From Vermamoeba vermiformis (Eukaryota > Tubulinea > Echinamoebida), in NCBI GenBank assembly GCA_045837725.1, contig JBEWZL010000126.1, positions 310,001-374,000 of the forward strand: a stretch of 64,000 bases of DNA. Direction: 5' to 3'. The translations under genes were made by a program, and so were the position numbers. This document shows positions 15,799 through 27,227 of this stretch, piece after piece (within the stretch, counting starts at the first letter, position 1; each line of letters starts with the position of its first letter). A model generated the notes under the pieces. That model had not been told where the DNA came from and made no database searches. It saw only the letters and a program-made list of their open reading frames with translations.

Positions 15799-17652
15799 TT
15801 ACGATTTCTGATCAGGGTCGGAATCTTTCATGTAATAAATATCACTAGTATTGTTATTAGCATTATTAGCATTACTGTTTCCTAAAGTCAATGGCTGAAC
15901 TGTCGAAGTTTCGTTCAAAGAAGTTGACAGCAAACTCATTTTGTCTTGCGTCCAAAGCCCAAAAACTCCGCCAGTGTGCACGAACAAGACATTCCTATTT
16001 TGGAATAGTTGGCCTGATTCATATAACATTCCTCGAACTGCTTTGAGCGTGTACGCCGGATCCAAAATGACACCTGTGAAAAAAATTAGTTGACACGTGA
16101 TCAAAAGTGTCAAATGCAAGCCTGCACCATACTTGTCTCCAACGCGATGTCTCTTAACAATTTTATCTCTTCTTCAGTATTCTTATTATATCCGCGGCCT
16201 TTGTACCCGTCAATTATATTCACACATTCTTCGCTCGTCTTTGGGAACTTGAACGCCGCGAATATTTCATTGATGTGTCTGTCCAAATAAATATTATTAC
16301 GATACATATTACCCACAAATAATTCGAATTTCATAGAAAAAAACTCTTGATACGAACTAAATAAAGTAATTTGTGGAAAGTTTCCTATTAATTCGAAGCG
16401 TAATGTGACTGCAGGCCTTAATCAATATTATAGGCAGTTTTTTGTGCTTACTTGTGAAAATATCTGGCATCATTCGAGACACAAACAGGATGCACTTTAA
16501 TGCCCAAATGATCCAAGCCCAACACCAGTCCTGCTGCTGTACCGCCAGTGCCACATGCCACCACGACGTCGTCTATTTTCATATCGTTTGACTGCATTTG
16601 TGCAATGATTTCTTGCGCTGCCTCAATGTATCCCCATGTGCCTAACGGACTATTAAAAAAAGTTTAATACGGACTTTCCAAATAAGGAAATTTCATCGAT
16701 GTTTGTTGCGATTCGTACTTGGATCCTCCTAGCGGAATAACACATGGATTTTTTCCCTTGGCTCGTAAGTCATTGGCGAATTTCATTAACATGCGGTCTT
16801 TAAACCAAAGGTCAGTACAAAACTTTTTATCAGGTTCATCAATTATATTCTATATTCTATTCTTACCATTCCCGCCCAATTTCTTGACTTGATCCGGCGT
16901 GAAAATGTGAATTTGACTGCCGCACAATCGATCAAGCAGCAAATTGCCTAAGTTTACGTTATTAGCCTACATAATGAAACGACATGTTATTTTATAATTC
17001 CATTAATGTCATATATAGTGGTACTTTTACATTTTTATCAAATTACCTTCAAGAGTGTCACTGACTTCGTGCGTTTCATTTCGTAACAACAAATAGGGCT
17101 CAAGACCGAGGCGTCTGGCTGCCATAGCTAAGTTGCGATTATATTAATATCATAGTAGTATTAATAAATTATATGCATTCGTGATATTTGAAGTACCTGT
17201 GGCTCGGCAGTGGTTGGATTGGATCCCGCCAGCTGTGATAACGCAATCACTGCCTTTATCAATAGCATCTGCCAATAAAAATTCTAATTTTCGAGCCTTA
17301 TTTCCGGATAATACGAAATCAGCGAGATCATCGCGCTTGATGTAGTAATTGGATGCAGGATCTAATTTAAATTATTTAGTTAATTCTCAATAATTTCTCA
17401 ATATGAAAATCTGATAGTATAATTGATAGAACGATAATATTTACCAATATTAGAATATTCCTTATTTTTCTTGAGTCGATCTAGATTCCACTTTTCAATT
17501 GGCGTTGGATAACCAGCAAGCTTTATTTTATATCTAGGGACGAAACCATCTGGTAATTTAGATACGTCGATCCATGATGGCGGCGTATATTTTATTAATA
17601 ACGCTCGTGCAACTGTGTTCATTTCCATAGCAAAACTAAAAATTACCCACAT
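15799..17652 (-). CDS. PLP-dependent D-cysteine desulfhydrase / ACC-deaminase-like enzyme
   Basis: Tryptophan-synthase-beta-fold enzyme. The subfamily releases pyruvate, ammonia and sulfide from D-cysteine, or acts on 1-aminocyclopropane-1-carboxylate. Landmarks in order: [31 protein letters not shown] (the Lys of GNK is the Schiff-base lysine by homology), [25 protein letters not shown], and the phosphate-binding glycine loop [11 protein letters not shown]. About eight short exons. The first ATG at 17650-17652 gives [12 protein letters not shown]; internal ATGs at 17628 and 17622 are equally possible starts. No clear organelle-targeting peptide. GGIQSNHC favours the D-Cys desulfhydrase/ACC-deaminase clade; which substrate is used cannot be told from sequence. 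Confidence 0.88.
16675..16690. repeat. Intronic TTTCC-N6-GGAAA element
   Basis: TTTCCAAATAAGGAAA in an intron of the desulfhydrase gene. It has the same inverted TTTCC/GGAAA arms as the copies in Vps34 and DENN introns. Confidence 0.45.
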
Positions 17653-17931
17653 CCACGTGACAAACTTAAAATAACACCATATCGGAACATCAATACCTAT
17701 CTTTATGAGCCATAGATAGGTATATGACTATTATTTTTTATTAAATAGACTAAGCAAGCTAAAAGATTATATTTATATAAAAAACAAATTCATTATGCGT
17801 ACAATTCATCAACAAGCACAACTAAGTGCTATTATAACATTAATATTACTATCCTATCCGATTATAGCCGTTACACAATCCAAGCTCAAAGGCATTAGTC
17901 ATGTAACGACCGATCAGATTCGGATCTCTTC

Positions 17932-19988
17932 TTAATTGTTGTTCTTGGCGGACTCCTTAGTCTTGCTATCAGCAGCAAGTTGTTGCTGCACGGTGGCAGC
18001 TAATTTACATAATAATTCGTGGAATTCAGCCGTGTTGCTGTTGTCTACGTAGTTGGCTCGTTGATTGACTAAAGCATTTTGATAGGCTTGAATCTAATAA
18101 TACTATATTAATATACGCACAATAATATATAAAGTCATAATATTTTAAGCACTTCAGTATCAATCAGTCACAGATCAAAAGTTAAGGTGCGAATCCAGGT
18201 AACTCGCACCAAATAGCTTAATAGTAGCATGCGATAACTAAAACTTGAGTATTTAAGGCTAATATTAATATGTATATACTTGCCTTAGGCACGAGCTTAT
18301 CACCAAACTTCAATTTGTCGAGTGAAGTGTTGAGCGAGATCATTGACTCAATGACGACATTAGACCTCTTCTTCATGCCCGTCTCACTGTAAATCAACAA
18401 TCGTTAGTCATATTGTTAACATTATAACGTATTAAATATTAATTGAAAGCGAAATATTCATGCGGTAAGGTGACGACAAGATCCGTCGTTACACGAGTGA
18501 ATATCGAACTAATTGAGAAATATAAATGCTATACTATTGTTTTACGCATCAGCTTTTGTTATTATAGATAATTTTAAGTAGTATACGGAACAGATAGTCA
18601 GATCTAATAAAAATATGTAACCATGAATTTAAACGATTCAAAATGCTTAATATAGGTATCGCTTTGTAATATCATATAATAGTATGTATATAACATATAT
18701 GCGGTACTTACAGGTTCATATCTTCTTCCAACAACATGATCACCTTCATCAAATCGTAATAAAACATTTCGAGCGGATCAATCTCGTAGTAGCTGCAGTT
18801 GAAATAATTATTCGACTCTTCTTTGTAATCTTTTCGCAACGCAATTTTCTTCTTTTTCTTGTCTTCAATCTCTTCTTGCAATTTTTTGTTCTTTTCGGTC
18901 AGATCTTTCAACTTGGCTTTCATAGCCTTCATCTCGCCAACGAGTTCTTGCTTTGATTTATGTGGTCGTCCCTTCGCTGCGGGCTTGTTGCCTTCCGCAG
19001 ATTGAATGAATTTCATTACCTAATAAGGAAAAATTTGAGCCTTTTGACCAGATCGCAAGGTCAATGAAAATTTAGAATCTATTCGCTAAAAATACTAATA
19101 AATACAATAGAGTACATAGGTGTTACATTTTTAAACTAACGTCTTATTTAGAATAATAAAAAATTAGAATCAAAGACGGATCGACAAAAAATTGATATTT
19201 AACGCAGAAATCAAAAATAGAATACGCCTATCTCTTATTGATATTAAATAATATGTACTACTTACCTCGTCTTCTGAAATTTGTTCGATGTAATTTGAAG
19301 GGAAAAATCCGATTGCGTGGCCTAATTGACCTTTCCACCAGCCTTCATCGCTTTTGTCCAAAATAATTACAATATCGCCCTATTAAATTTACCAAATTTA
19401 GTTAGGTACTATAATTATAATTCAATTGTACAAATATTCCGCAGAGTAACGCCTAAAAACAATCAAAAAATCTTTTTCGATTCTACGAGTCAATTTTGGA
19501 TAATAATATCGGTAATTATATTGCTATGAGAATAGAACCCCGATTATTTGATAATAAATAGAAAATCTTTTGTCTAAAGTGCAATTTAAAAATTTGGGAA
19601 GATATAAAAATATATCCGTTATAATAATTATGAAATAATTGGCTATTACTAATAACTGCCATTATGATTATTTATAAATTATTACGCACGATTTTTTGAA
19701 TTCAAATATCTCTGAAAATTTCATTAAAATCAGATGTACCTCTCTAAGCTCGATTTCTTCGCTGTTCTGTGGTTTATATTCATAAATTGCTTTTCCATAT
19801 CCTAATGTGGAAGCTTTGGATTCTTCTGGTGACTTGGGAGCTACATCCGTTCCACCAATTTCTGAATCTCCTAGAGCCTCAATCTCTTGCTTGGCTTGAC
19901 CCTCTCTAATTTTAGATTGTTCCCAAGCCTTATTTTTGGCGGTACTAAGAGCCTCTTTTCGTAAAGCACGCACTAACGTCTTGCTCAT
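17932..19988 (-). CDS. SH3 domain plus coiled-coil protein
   Basis: Starts MSKTLVRALRKEALSTAKNK (ATG 19986-19988). An acidic linker leads to one SH3 domain split by an intron of about 350 nt: ...YGKAIYEYKPQNSEEIELRE then GDIVIILDKSDEGWWKGQLG and GFFPSNYIEQI. The ALYDY-like motif, WW and PSNY marks are clear. A long basic/acidic coiled coil (KSKQELVGEMKAMKAKLKDL onward) follows, then a helical tail (DPLEMFYYDLMKVIMLLEED; LNTSLDKLKFGDKLVP) ending ESAKNNN. Likely an adaptor for actin or membrane traffic; no specific ortholog recognised. The penultimate intron contains a 7-bp-stem hairpin (18186-18210). Confidence 0.8.
18186..18210. repeat. Short intron hairpin
   Basis: GGTGCGA (18186-18192) and TCGCACC (18204-18210) can pair around an 11-nt loop in an intron of the SH3 gene. 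Confidence 0.4.
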
Positions 19989-20376
19989 CGCATGCGAGTT
20001 GTTTTTATAATTGCTGGAACTTGCTTGGTTGTGCTTTTAGAGCCTACAACTCGTGTAAATATAATATATATGGTGCTAAATATGAACTACAACTCAAAAT
20101 AAAGCGAAATTTGTTACGGCAGTGAAATTCAGGTGCAATTTTGGGACGCTGAGATTTTATTTGATTGATGACACCGGATCCGCTCAAAAAGACCAACGTA
20201 GACCACATGAGTCTTATTCAACGATAATCAGATATTTTATCTAATATTTAATCCTTATACTGCAGTTTGAGTGCAGATTGAACGAGTTTTCAGTGTCGAC
20301 ATCCGGTTAAATTGTGATAACGCAATTTCCTTGGGCTATTTACATTTATTTAAATATTAGTTGATATTTTATCGTG
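19989..20376. other. Intergenic spacer
   Basis: 388 bp between the SH3 gene start and the 3' end of the next leftward gene. AT-rich; no feature supported. Confidence 0.4.
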
Positions 20377-20828
20377 TTATTGACGCTTTTCGGCCTCTTG
20401 CTGCTTTTTCTCTGCTTCAGCCTTCTGCTCGGCGTTATAATACTTCAAAAACCTGCGCAAATATTATTAATAATTTATTCGTACATTATATGAATATGTT
20501 TGCATAAATTATGCTTCTAATTGCAAAAACTGAGCAGTATAATTGCAAAAAAAAAAATTGATTAAACTTACAGCCTTAGGAACAAGAGAGCGACAATAAT
20601 TGAAATAGTACCACCAAATAATATTAATATTCTTCCTAATGCAGCATTTGTGGGCGTTCGCAGCTTGGTTGTAAGTGCTAATCCAGCTCCGACGATTAAA
20701 ATTGACAGAGTGAATACTACAAATGCTACGCCAGCATATTTCATCACTTCTTTCTCCGCTTTGTCTTTTGCAGTCTGCGGTGCATTATTTTTAGCAGTCA
20801 CTGCTCGTCTTGTGTTTGTCGCATCCAT
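20377..20828 (-). CDS. Small two-pass membrane protein with charged C-terminal tail
   Basis: Two exons joined in phase (FLRL|FLKYYN). The product has about 110 residues: a polar N-terminus (MDATNTRRAVTAKNN), two hydrophobic helices (YAGVAFVVFTLSILIVGAGLA and GRILILFGGTISIIVALLFL), then a basic/acidic helix AEQKAEAEKKQQEAEKRQ. The topology and size recall small ER assembly factors such as Vma21, but no retention motif is seen and I do not assign it. It shares a 46-bp divergent spacer with the next gene, so the two may share a promoter. Confidence 0.7.
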
Positions 20829-20874
20829 TTTGAAGCAAAAATGATTTGCGCGCCATTTTTCAAGCAGATCCGGT

Positions 20875-22166
20875 ATGGATGACCAACAAGTGAAGGCGCT
20901 ATTAAAGCGCATGGCTAAATTAGAAGCCGAAAATGCATCATTGAAGCAACAAATTGAAGATAAGAACGAGGAACGAGGTTTAATTGATCTAACAGAACAA
21001 GAATCGTAAGACAAGCCGATCTAATATTCTTATAATTATATTTACTAATTTTAATTGATAAATTTCATAGTCCTAAGCCGAAAAGTAAAAATGTCAAAGA
21101 AGAGAAAGATCAAAAAATCAAATCTGAGTCCAAAAGCCTCAAAAGGCCAAGAGAAGGCACTATAGATTTAGAATCAGATAATGAGGTATCTATTAAAGAA
21201 GAAAAGAGCGAAGAACCACCTCCAAAGCGACGAAAAGTCGAATCTGCCAAAGGAGCGAAGAAAAAACAAGTTATCGAGCTCAGCAGCGATAACGATAAGG
21301 TGCATATAGATAACAATGGTTATTGGAAGAAATGGGCATCATGTAAGTCAAATTTTGTCCAAACAAACTTAAATCTGCGATCTTCGGATCAAGATCCCAA
21401 TACCCTTGCTACAAAAACGTAATCCACTAACTTTTGCATACATTTAGTGTTCGCCAAGAAAGTTAAGAGCACACGATTCTACGCAGATCCGTTTGACGAG
21501 CCAGAAACCACGATTGAGGTTGTAGACAAAGAAATTTCAAAGGTAAGCTTAGCCTCATCGCTGATATTATGGCCATATTATATAATAACGCAATACCTCA
21601 TATAGAGCGACTTCTACGAGCAATTTGAAGGCAAAGGTCGTTGGACTCATAACAACACTCGCGTAGTCTTCAGTACTTGGGAAGCCATCGACGAACTATT
21701 TCATAACACCCTAGCACCACGTAAGTCTGCGTAGTATGCTACCTGTCTAGTATTCTAACTGAGCTACTGTAGTTCATGTTGCGTGGGTATGGCAACCTGC
21801 ATCCAAAGAAACGTTTTGGGGTGGCATGGAAACTAAAGCGGTGAAGCTGTATCAAACTAACGTTAAGATAGAATCACTAGGTATGCTATAAAGCTTAATT
21901 GAAGCGTACAGTACTTTGAGCTTTTGTTTCGGATTTGATCAGGTACTAATGAGGGTTTCTTAGTTGCTGAATACAACACGTCCACTCGCTCAGCAGAGCT
22001 ATCTTTTGAATGCATCGCAACTGAAGAGAATAACGAGAATAGCAACATCGAGATCAACAAGAGCATGAATTTGCTTGACTTTCTTGCCAGCCAATCGTCT
22101 GAGCGACAAAAAGAAATATTCGCCGAAGCCAATGCATTTAAGCGACAAAAACATCGAAGAAAGTAA
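20875..22166 (+). CDS. Nuclear protein with multiple SUMO-interacting-like motifs
   Basis: Several exons. N-terminal coiled coil MDDQQVKALLKRMAKLEAEN is followed by three hydrophobic-acidic motifs typical of SIMs: GLIDLTEQE, GTIDLESD and QVIELSSD. Between them lie KPKSK and PPKRRKVESAKGAKKK, a strong nuclear localisation signal, and several xKxE sites (VKEEK, IKSES, IKEEK) that could accept SUMO. The rest (about 21450-22166) is a globular region with FYADPFDEP, STWEAIDELF, WVWQPASKETFWGG and a helical basic C-terminus (RQKHRRK). The domain is not recognised. The SIMs are seen in sequence; SUMO binding is inferred. Confidence 0.72.
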
Positions 22167-22436
22167 TTATTTCTTCATTTCTTTTGTACATAAACTTCAT
22201 TTTTCGGATCGCATCTGGTTTTCAACTCCTTTTATTTAGGAAAGCTTTTGTCATATTTATACAAGTTAAATTTGATTACTATATTATATATATGTTTCGG
22301 TCGTACTTCTACGATCCTTTTTTTCCATTTCTTTTGAAACAGAAAACAATTTTCAAACTAATCTTACAGGTGTGTTGCGGGGACTTTAGCCCTATTAGTA
22401 TATAAATACTATTCATAGTATTTTTAGGATATACGT

Positions 22437-24796
22437 CTACTTGGGCTCCTCTCCACTAGGCTCACGTAGCTCGGTCAAATCTTCGCCTTGAGAGCTAGAT
22501 TTTGGCAAGGGAGCACGCGGTGAGGACTCAGGTTTGACTTCCTCTTTCTTCTCGCCACTGGCCTCGGCCTCGCTCTTGCCATTTGCCGAGTCTTCTTTAT
22601 CGCTAGCCACACTTATGGACTCTTGAGAGGGGCTCGGCTTCAAAGACCCGCTGGAATCAGCACGCGGCGAAGTGGACATCATATGCTCGGGACGGACAAC
22701 ATTAGCTTTCTTGACTGCAGGGAACAACTTTGTATCGTGGCCTGCAGGGTTAGGCTTATTGTTGATAATGGGGTCATAGTCCAGCAGCAAGTTGTACACG
22801 ACGTCTTTGCTGCGATCATTCAACCCGCTCAAAAAGTCCATTTCCCTTCGTCTGCAAAATCAACGCATTAGCACAGTAAATAAGATGGATAGGCACAATA
22901 CTAAGTGCTCTATATACCTTAACAGAGTAGGGCCAAACACCGTCGACAAGTTTTCAACGGTCATCAAGTTATTTGTGCTGTTGTACGCCACGGGAATGAG
23001 CATGGCAAACAATGCCTTCAACACGGCAGCATTGACTTCTGGTAATTGCAAATACAACTCGCGCATCTTGGCAATTCTTTCTTCTCTGTTGTCAATGTCT
23101 AATTGAATTGGGTTAGTTCACGAACTACTATAGCCTATAGTCCTCCTTACTTGTTGTTTGGATAAAGTCGTCGTGCAGTTTGTACGTGAAGATTGGTTCG
23201 GGCAAGTCACGAAGAATTTTCTTGAGCAATTCACCGCAGACGTGCGCGTCAGTTGAAGGGTTGATACCACCGATCGTGGACAAGCTACTCGAGGCAAACA
23301 TCTTCGACAGGTCGTCGACTTTGTACGCGTTACCAGCAATTCTGAATATACCTTCAACATCGTAGCCTAACGCGGAAGGTTAGACGCGAGATCGGGAAAT
23401 TCTTATGAGCATAAAGAGTACGTACCGTGAGCAGCAATGAAGTCTATTAATAGAGTAAGCACGAGAGGGACTTCAGTCACGTGGTCTTTTTGTAAAGCAG
23501 CGAGTTGAGCCAAGGACAAGCCGCACACTCCGCCTTTGTCTTTGTCTTCTTCAACGCGTGGTTTGGGTCTACTCGCTGACATTCTCTTCGCAAAGAAGTT
23601 GTTCAATACTTTCTTCTTCTTTTCCTTCTCAGCCTTGGCCTTCTCTTTATCGCTCAACTCAGGAGCAGCTAGCAAAAGTCAATACGACGTGTCTAAATTG
23701 ACTTAAAGTGGGTGACGTACCTGCAACCATTGCCGGCGAATTAACCTCACTGTCACGCTTACTGTAGAAATAGCTCTCGGATTGTGGTGCTACATAGCAT
23801 GTTAGACACGATGAAAGCTTAAAGGCAAGCGATAGACTACGTACATTTAGACAACATTGACTCGCTACTGCCCGAGGAAGATGTCTCCTTCTTGTCCTCC
23901 TTCTTGTCTTTTCTTCGTTCGGAACCTCTCCGCAGTTTCTTCAATGATGAACTCGAGCTCTTTCTGTTCACAGAGTCCTTGTCTTTTTCCTTTTCTTTCT
24001 CTTTCGGGTCCGTGACTAAAAAGAAATGCAGGTTAATATTAAACAGCTCTTCATTGTTAATTTCGTTATTTTCCCTGTACCTATAATATTTTTCTCTGCT
24101 AATTTTGTTTTAAAATCTGATTTGTTAGCTCCACGTGCGGCAAAAAATTCGCCCAACGACGCTTTTGTTTTGGCTTTTGACTCTACAATACTGTCTGCTG
24201 CTTCAGCGGTATTTCTCGCACGAGGCGATCGTTCAGGCTGCTCGACGTAGCTTAATGGGAACCATCCCTTTTTGCCATTGGCTTCACCTAAGGAATGGAA
24301 GATCGGGATTAGCAACGGTCAGTTGTGAATCGCTGAATATTTTGAATCGAAAATATCGTACCTTCAGCCCAATCTGATTTTCTTTGAAGAATACTGCGAT
24401 ATTAAAAATAAACTGTTAGTTTACGTTGCTGGTAAATTGTCTACCGATCGCCATGGAGATCTCTTTTAATGAAATAATATCGTCGAATGGTCAACGAATA
24501 AATAATTTAATAATATTTCAATATTATAGATAATGCGAATAATGCAAAAATGAACTGTCGATAAAATTGCAATTTACCTGATAGTTTCGCCCTTTTTAAA
24601 ACAAATATCCGTTGGAGATGTTCCAGCATAATTAAATAATGCTACGACTTGCTCTATACCACAAAAAATTAGTTCACGAGATGAAGTCGTCGATCAAAGA
24701 TCTTCGAAAATTAGCTGCCGAAGGATTTAATTGTTGCACTGCAACAATACAGTGTTGTATATTAAGATTGACTAGCTTACCTGTTGGTTGCGTCAT
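22437..24796 (-). CDS. SH3-RhoGAP protein
   Basis: GTPase-activating protein for Rho-family GTPases. A tiny first exon (MTQPT, ATG 24794-24796) joins in phase to an SH3 domain: EQVVALFNYAGTSPTDICF, KKGETI, KSDWAEG, KKGWFPLSYVEQ. A Ser/Lys-rich linker follows (KEKEKEKDKDSVNRKSSSSS). The RhoGAP domain spans about 23530-22840 with VPLVLTLLIDFI, GYDVEGIFRIAG (Arg of IFR is the catalytic arginine finger), LLKKILRDLPEPI and NLMTVENLSTVFGPTLL. The acidic, Pro/Ser-rich tail ends REPSGEEPK. Probable regulator of Rac/Rho signalling in the amoeba cortex. Complete. Confidence 0.9.
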
Positions 24797-25451
24797 TTGT
24801 TGTGCACTTGTGGTTCAGGATCAACGCTAAAAAAATAAACGGAAGTAAATTTAGCTCAAGAATGTACAACAAGCGTACTACCAATTGTGCCTTACCTTGG
24901 AGAATTATATTATAACGATCGAAAGTTGGTGCCACAACCTTTCAGCCCGCGGCAAAATTCAATTTCGAAATCTGGACCCAAGATTCGCGTTACTAACTTG
25001 GCAACAGCAGGAAATATTCCTTAAAGTGTAAATTGTTGCCTTTGCTACTTTCTACTAATATATTGTGAACTGGAAACAATTCGTCAAATAAAGCAAGAGA
25101 TTTTGCTAGGGAGATAAAGGCGAGATTACTAGGTCTGCTGGTTAGATTAAGCGTCCATTTATGCTGGATAGAACCACAAAGAGGCCTACAGAGATATGCC
25201 ATGCAAGATTCCTATAATTATGTATTTATTGTACATAACAAACAAATCCACGTTGCGTTACACGTGGATTTGAAAAAGCTTGTGTAGGTCACTAACGGAC
25301 ACTGCACGAGCAAATTGTATTATATTACTTGTTTTTATGGCAAATATGTTGCTAACGAGCCTAAAATAAGTCACGAATTAGTACCACTGGGTTGCAATTT
25401 GTCATCTGAAGAACGGGTACAAATGTATCCGTTACATACCTTATCTCGCAC
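24797..25451. other. Intergenic spacer
   Basis: 655 bp. A 69-codon leftward ORF at 24993-25202 has no recognisable domain or good exon context; I do not annotate it. Confidence 0.4.
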
Positions 25452-26843
25452 TTATTTTGCCTTCTCGAACAGAGCGTTCCAAGAATCCAGCTGATCTTCA
25501 GGCAAATACGTCTTTCCGAAGTCAGCATTGAGCTTTTGAGACTTGATTAAAGCAATCACATCTGCTTGGTCATTTTCTGAATTGTTCTTGATCTTCAATC
25601 GAATTAACTCTCGTAGAATAATAACGTAAATGCCGTGAGCCTTGACTTTAATCTCAGGGGTGGGTTCTGGGCCGAAATCCGGATGCATGTACAGAATAAT
25701 GGGCAAATTGTTCTCCTTCTTTGACTTATATTTTCTCATTTCACCTGTTAATAATATATTAGCACGTACTACAATCGTATTCCGTATTCAAAATATTGAT
25801 CGATGCACAAAACGGCACAACGGTTAGATGTGCTAGCACGCGCCTGATCCACTGTTGTATGATTACGTACCAGCGTTAACTTCAGCCTCGAAAGCGTCGG
25901 CATCCTTTTGGAACAATTTCCATGCCTTTTTCCAGGTGTCCATCGAGATGAGGATCTCGATTTCTTCGGCACCTTTACCCTTGGGAGCACCGTAGAACTG
26001 AGCTGCCATATCTATTTAAAACAATTACCGTTAGTCACCCGGCCACGAAAAGTACAAGAGGGACGCTAGAAGAACAGAAATACGGGTTGTATGTAAAAGG
26101 CAAGGTTTTGATCGGGCGAGCTCCGAGTTCAATAGCATCTCGAGCAGCTAACTACGCTACTTGAGACCAATAACAAAGATATACTCGAGCATCGCCCGCT
26201 AGATTTAACTAGTTTTTGTAAAGTAGAAGCATAGAAGGTGCTCCATTGTACAAGGCAGCGGTTAGTTGGGCAGATGAACGCTAAAAATACTTACTTCCAA
26301 TCAATGCATATTCGACGCCTAAATCAGCTAATTTCTTGCAATATTTGGCGGCTATGGCGAGGTTTCCTAGCGAATAGAATTATTAATATGCTGTTAAAAA
26401 ATTTTCAGGAGCCGATCAAGCAATCTTGCAACGGTCTGATTTTTCAATCAAATTTTGTATTATGCTTCTGGATTGCTTAACAGATGAAATGCAACAATAT
26501 TTTAGACGTCGAGAATGCTCAGAGAAATTGTACAAACGATATTGAATTGCTGATTTGAACAGCGCAGAAAAATAATTAAATAAAAGGGGTCAATTGAATC
26601 CCTTAATTATAAATAATAAGAAATATTATACACGATAATAGTACCTTCTAATTTGACTTGCTTTTCATCGAGAGTCTGTTCAGGGTGCGAGACTTTCTCG
26701 TGTTTTTTCTTTTGGTGGTCGTGATGGGCTGGTTCGGGTTCAGCTCCGAATGAGACTGTCTTCTTATGGTCCTTGCCACCTTTGTCTTTACTGCCCTTAT
26801 CCTTTTCCTTCTTTTCCTTTTCTTTCTTATCCTTTGACGACAT
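25452..26843 (-). CDS. Nucleotidyltransferase-fold-like protein with Lys-rich N-terminus
   Basis: Exon 1 encodes a low-complexity Lys/Glu/Asp head (MSSKDKKEKEKKEKDKGSKD). Exons 2-3 join to LADLGVEYALIGNMAAQFYG then APKGKGAEEIEILISM, which resembles the start of small nucleotidyltransferase domains (usual pattern GGxAxxxxGxxRxTxDIDI). Here the glycine pair is GN and the metal-binding D-x-D is EIEI, so catalysis may be lost or altered. The C-terminal exons give a helical domain (VKAHGIYVIILRELIRLKI...DVIALIKSQKL) ending SWNALFEKAK. The assignment is by motif resemblance only. All joins keep phase and the gene looks intact. Confidence 0.6.
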
Positions 26844-27227
26844 CGCTTTGTTTAAATCTGAAGTAACGAATGCAAAAAATTGAACAAATAAATATGCTAA
26901 ATATTTATCAGTCCAGTTGATGATACTTCGTGATGCTCGTATCGATTGAAATTGACATTAAAATGAAGGCACGAAAAATCTCTGGTTTTTGCTGCCCTGG
27001 TTGAAATATTTGTGGATGTGCCTCGAGTACAATCTGGGACCAAGGACAACCCCACTTCCAACATCTGCTGAGTACTGTAGCTCGTTAACGCGATTAGAGG
27101 TTGGCCCTAGCTTGCTTAGTCACCTGTCAAGACAGATCTCGCTCGTGATTATTTTATTATTAATTTACATTTGTTACCATAAATAAGCTTTACAAATACA
27201 ATTTTCAAATAATTTTACATGCTGATT
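26844..27227. other. Intergenic spacer
   Basis: 384 bp between the nucleotidyltransferase-like gene start and the DeSI gene 3' end. No feature supported. Confidence 0.4.

Noticed and set aside
24993-25202. 69-codon leftward ORF
   Set aside because: No domain, signal peptide or exon context, and it sits alone in a spacer.
25780-25870. Possible tRNA-like words (ACGGTTAGATGTGCTAGC) in an intron of the nucleotidyltransferase-like gene
   Set aside because: No complete cloverleaf, acceptor stem or proper T-loop could be drawn on either strand.
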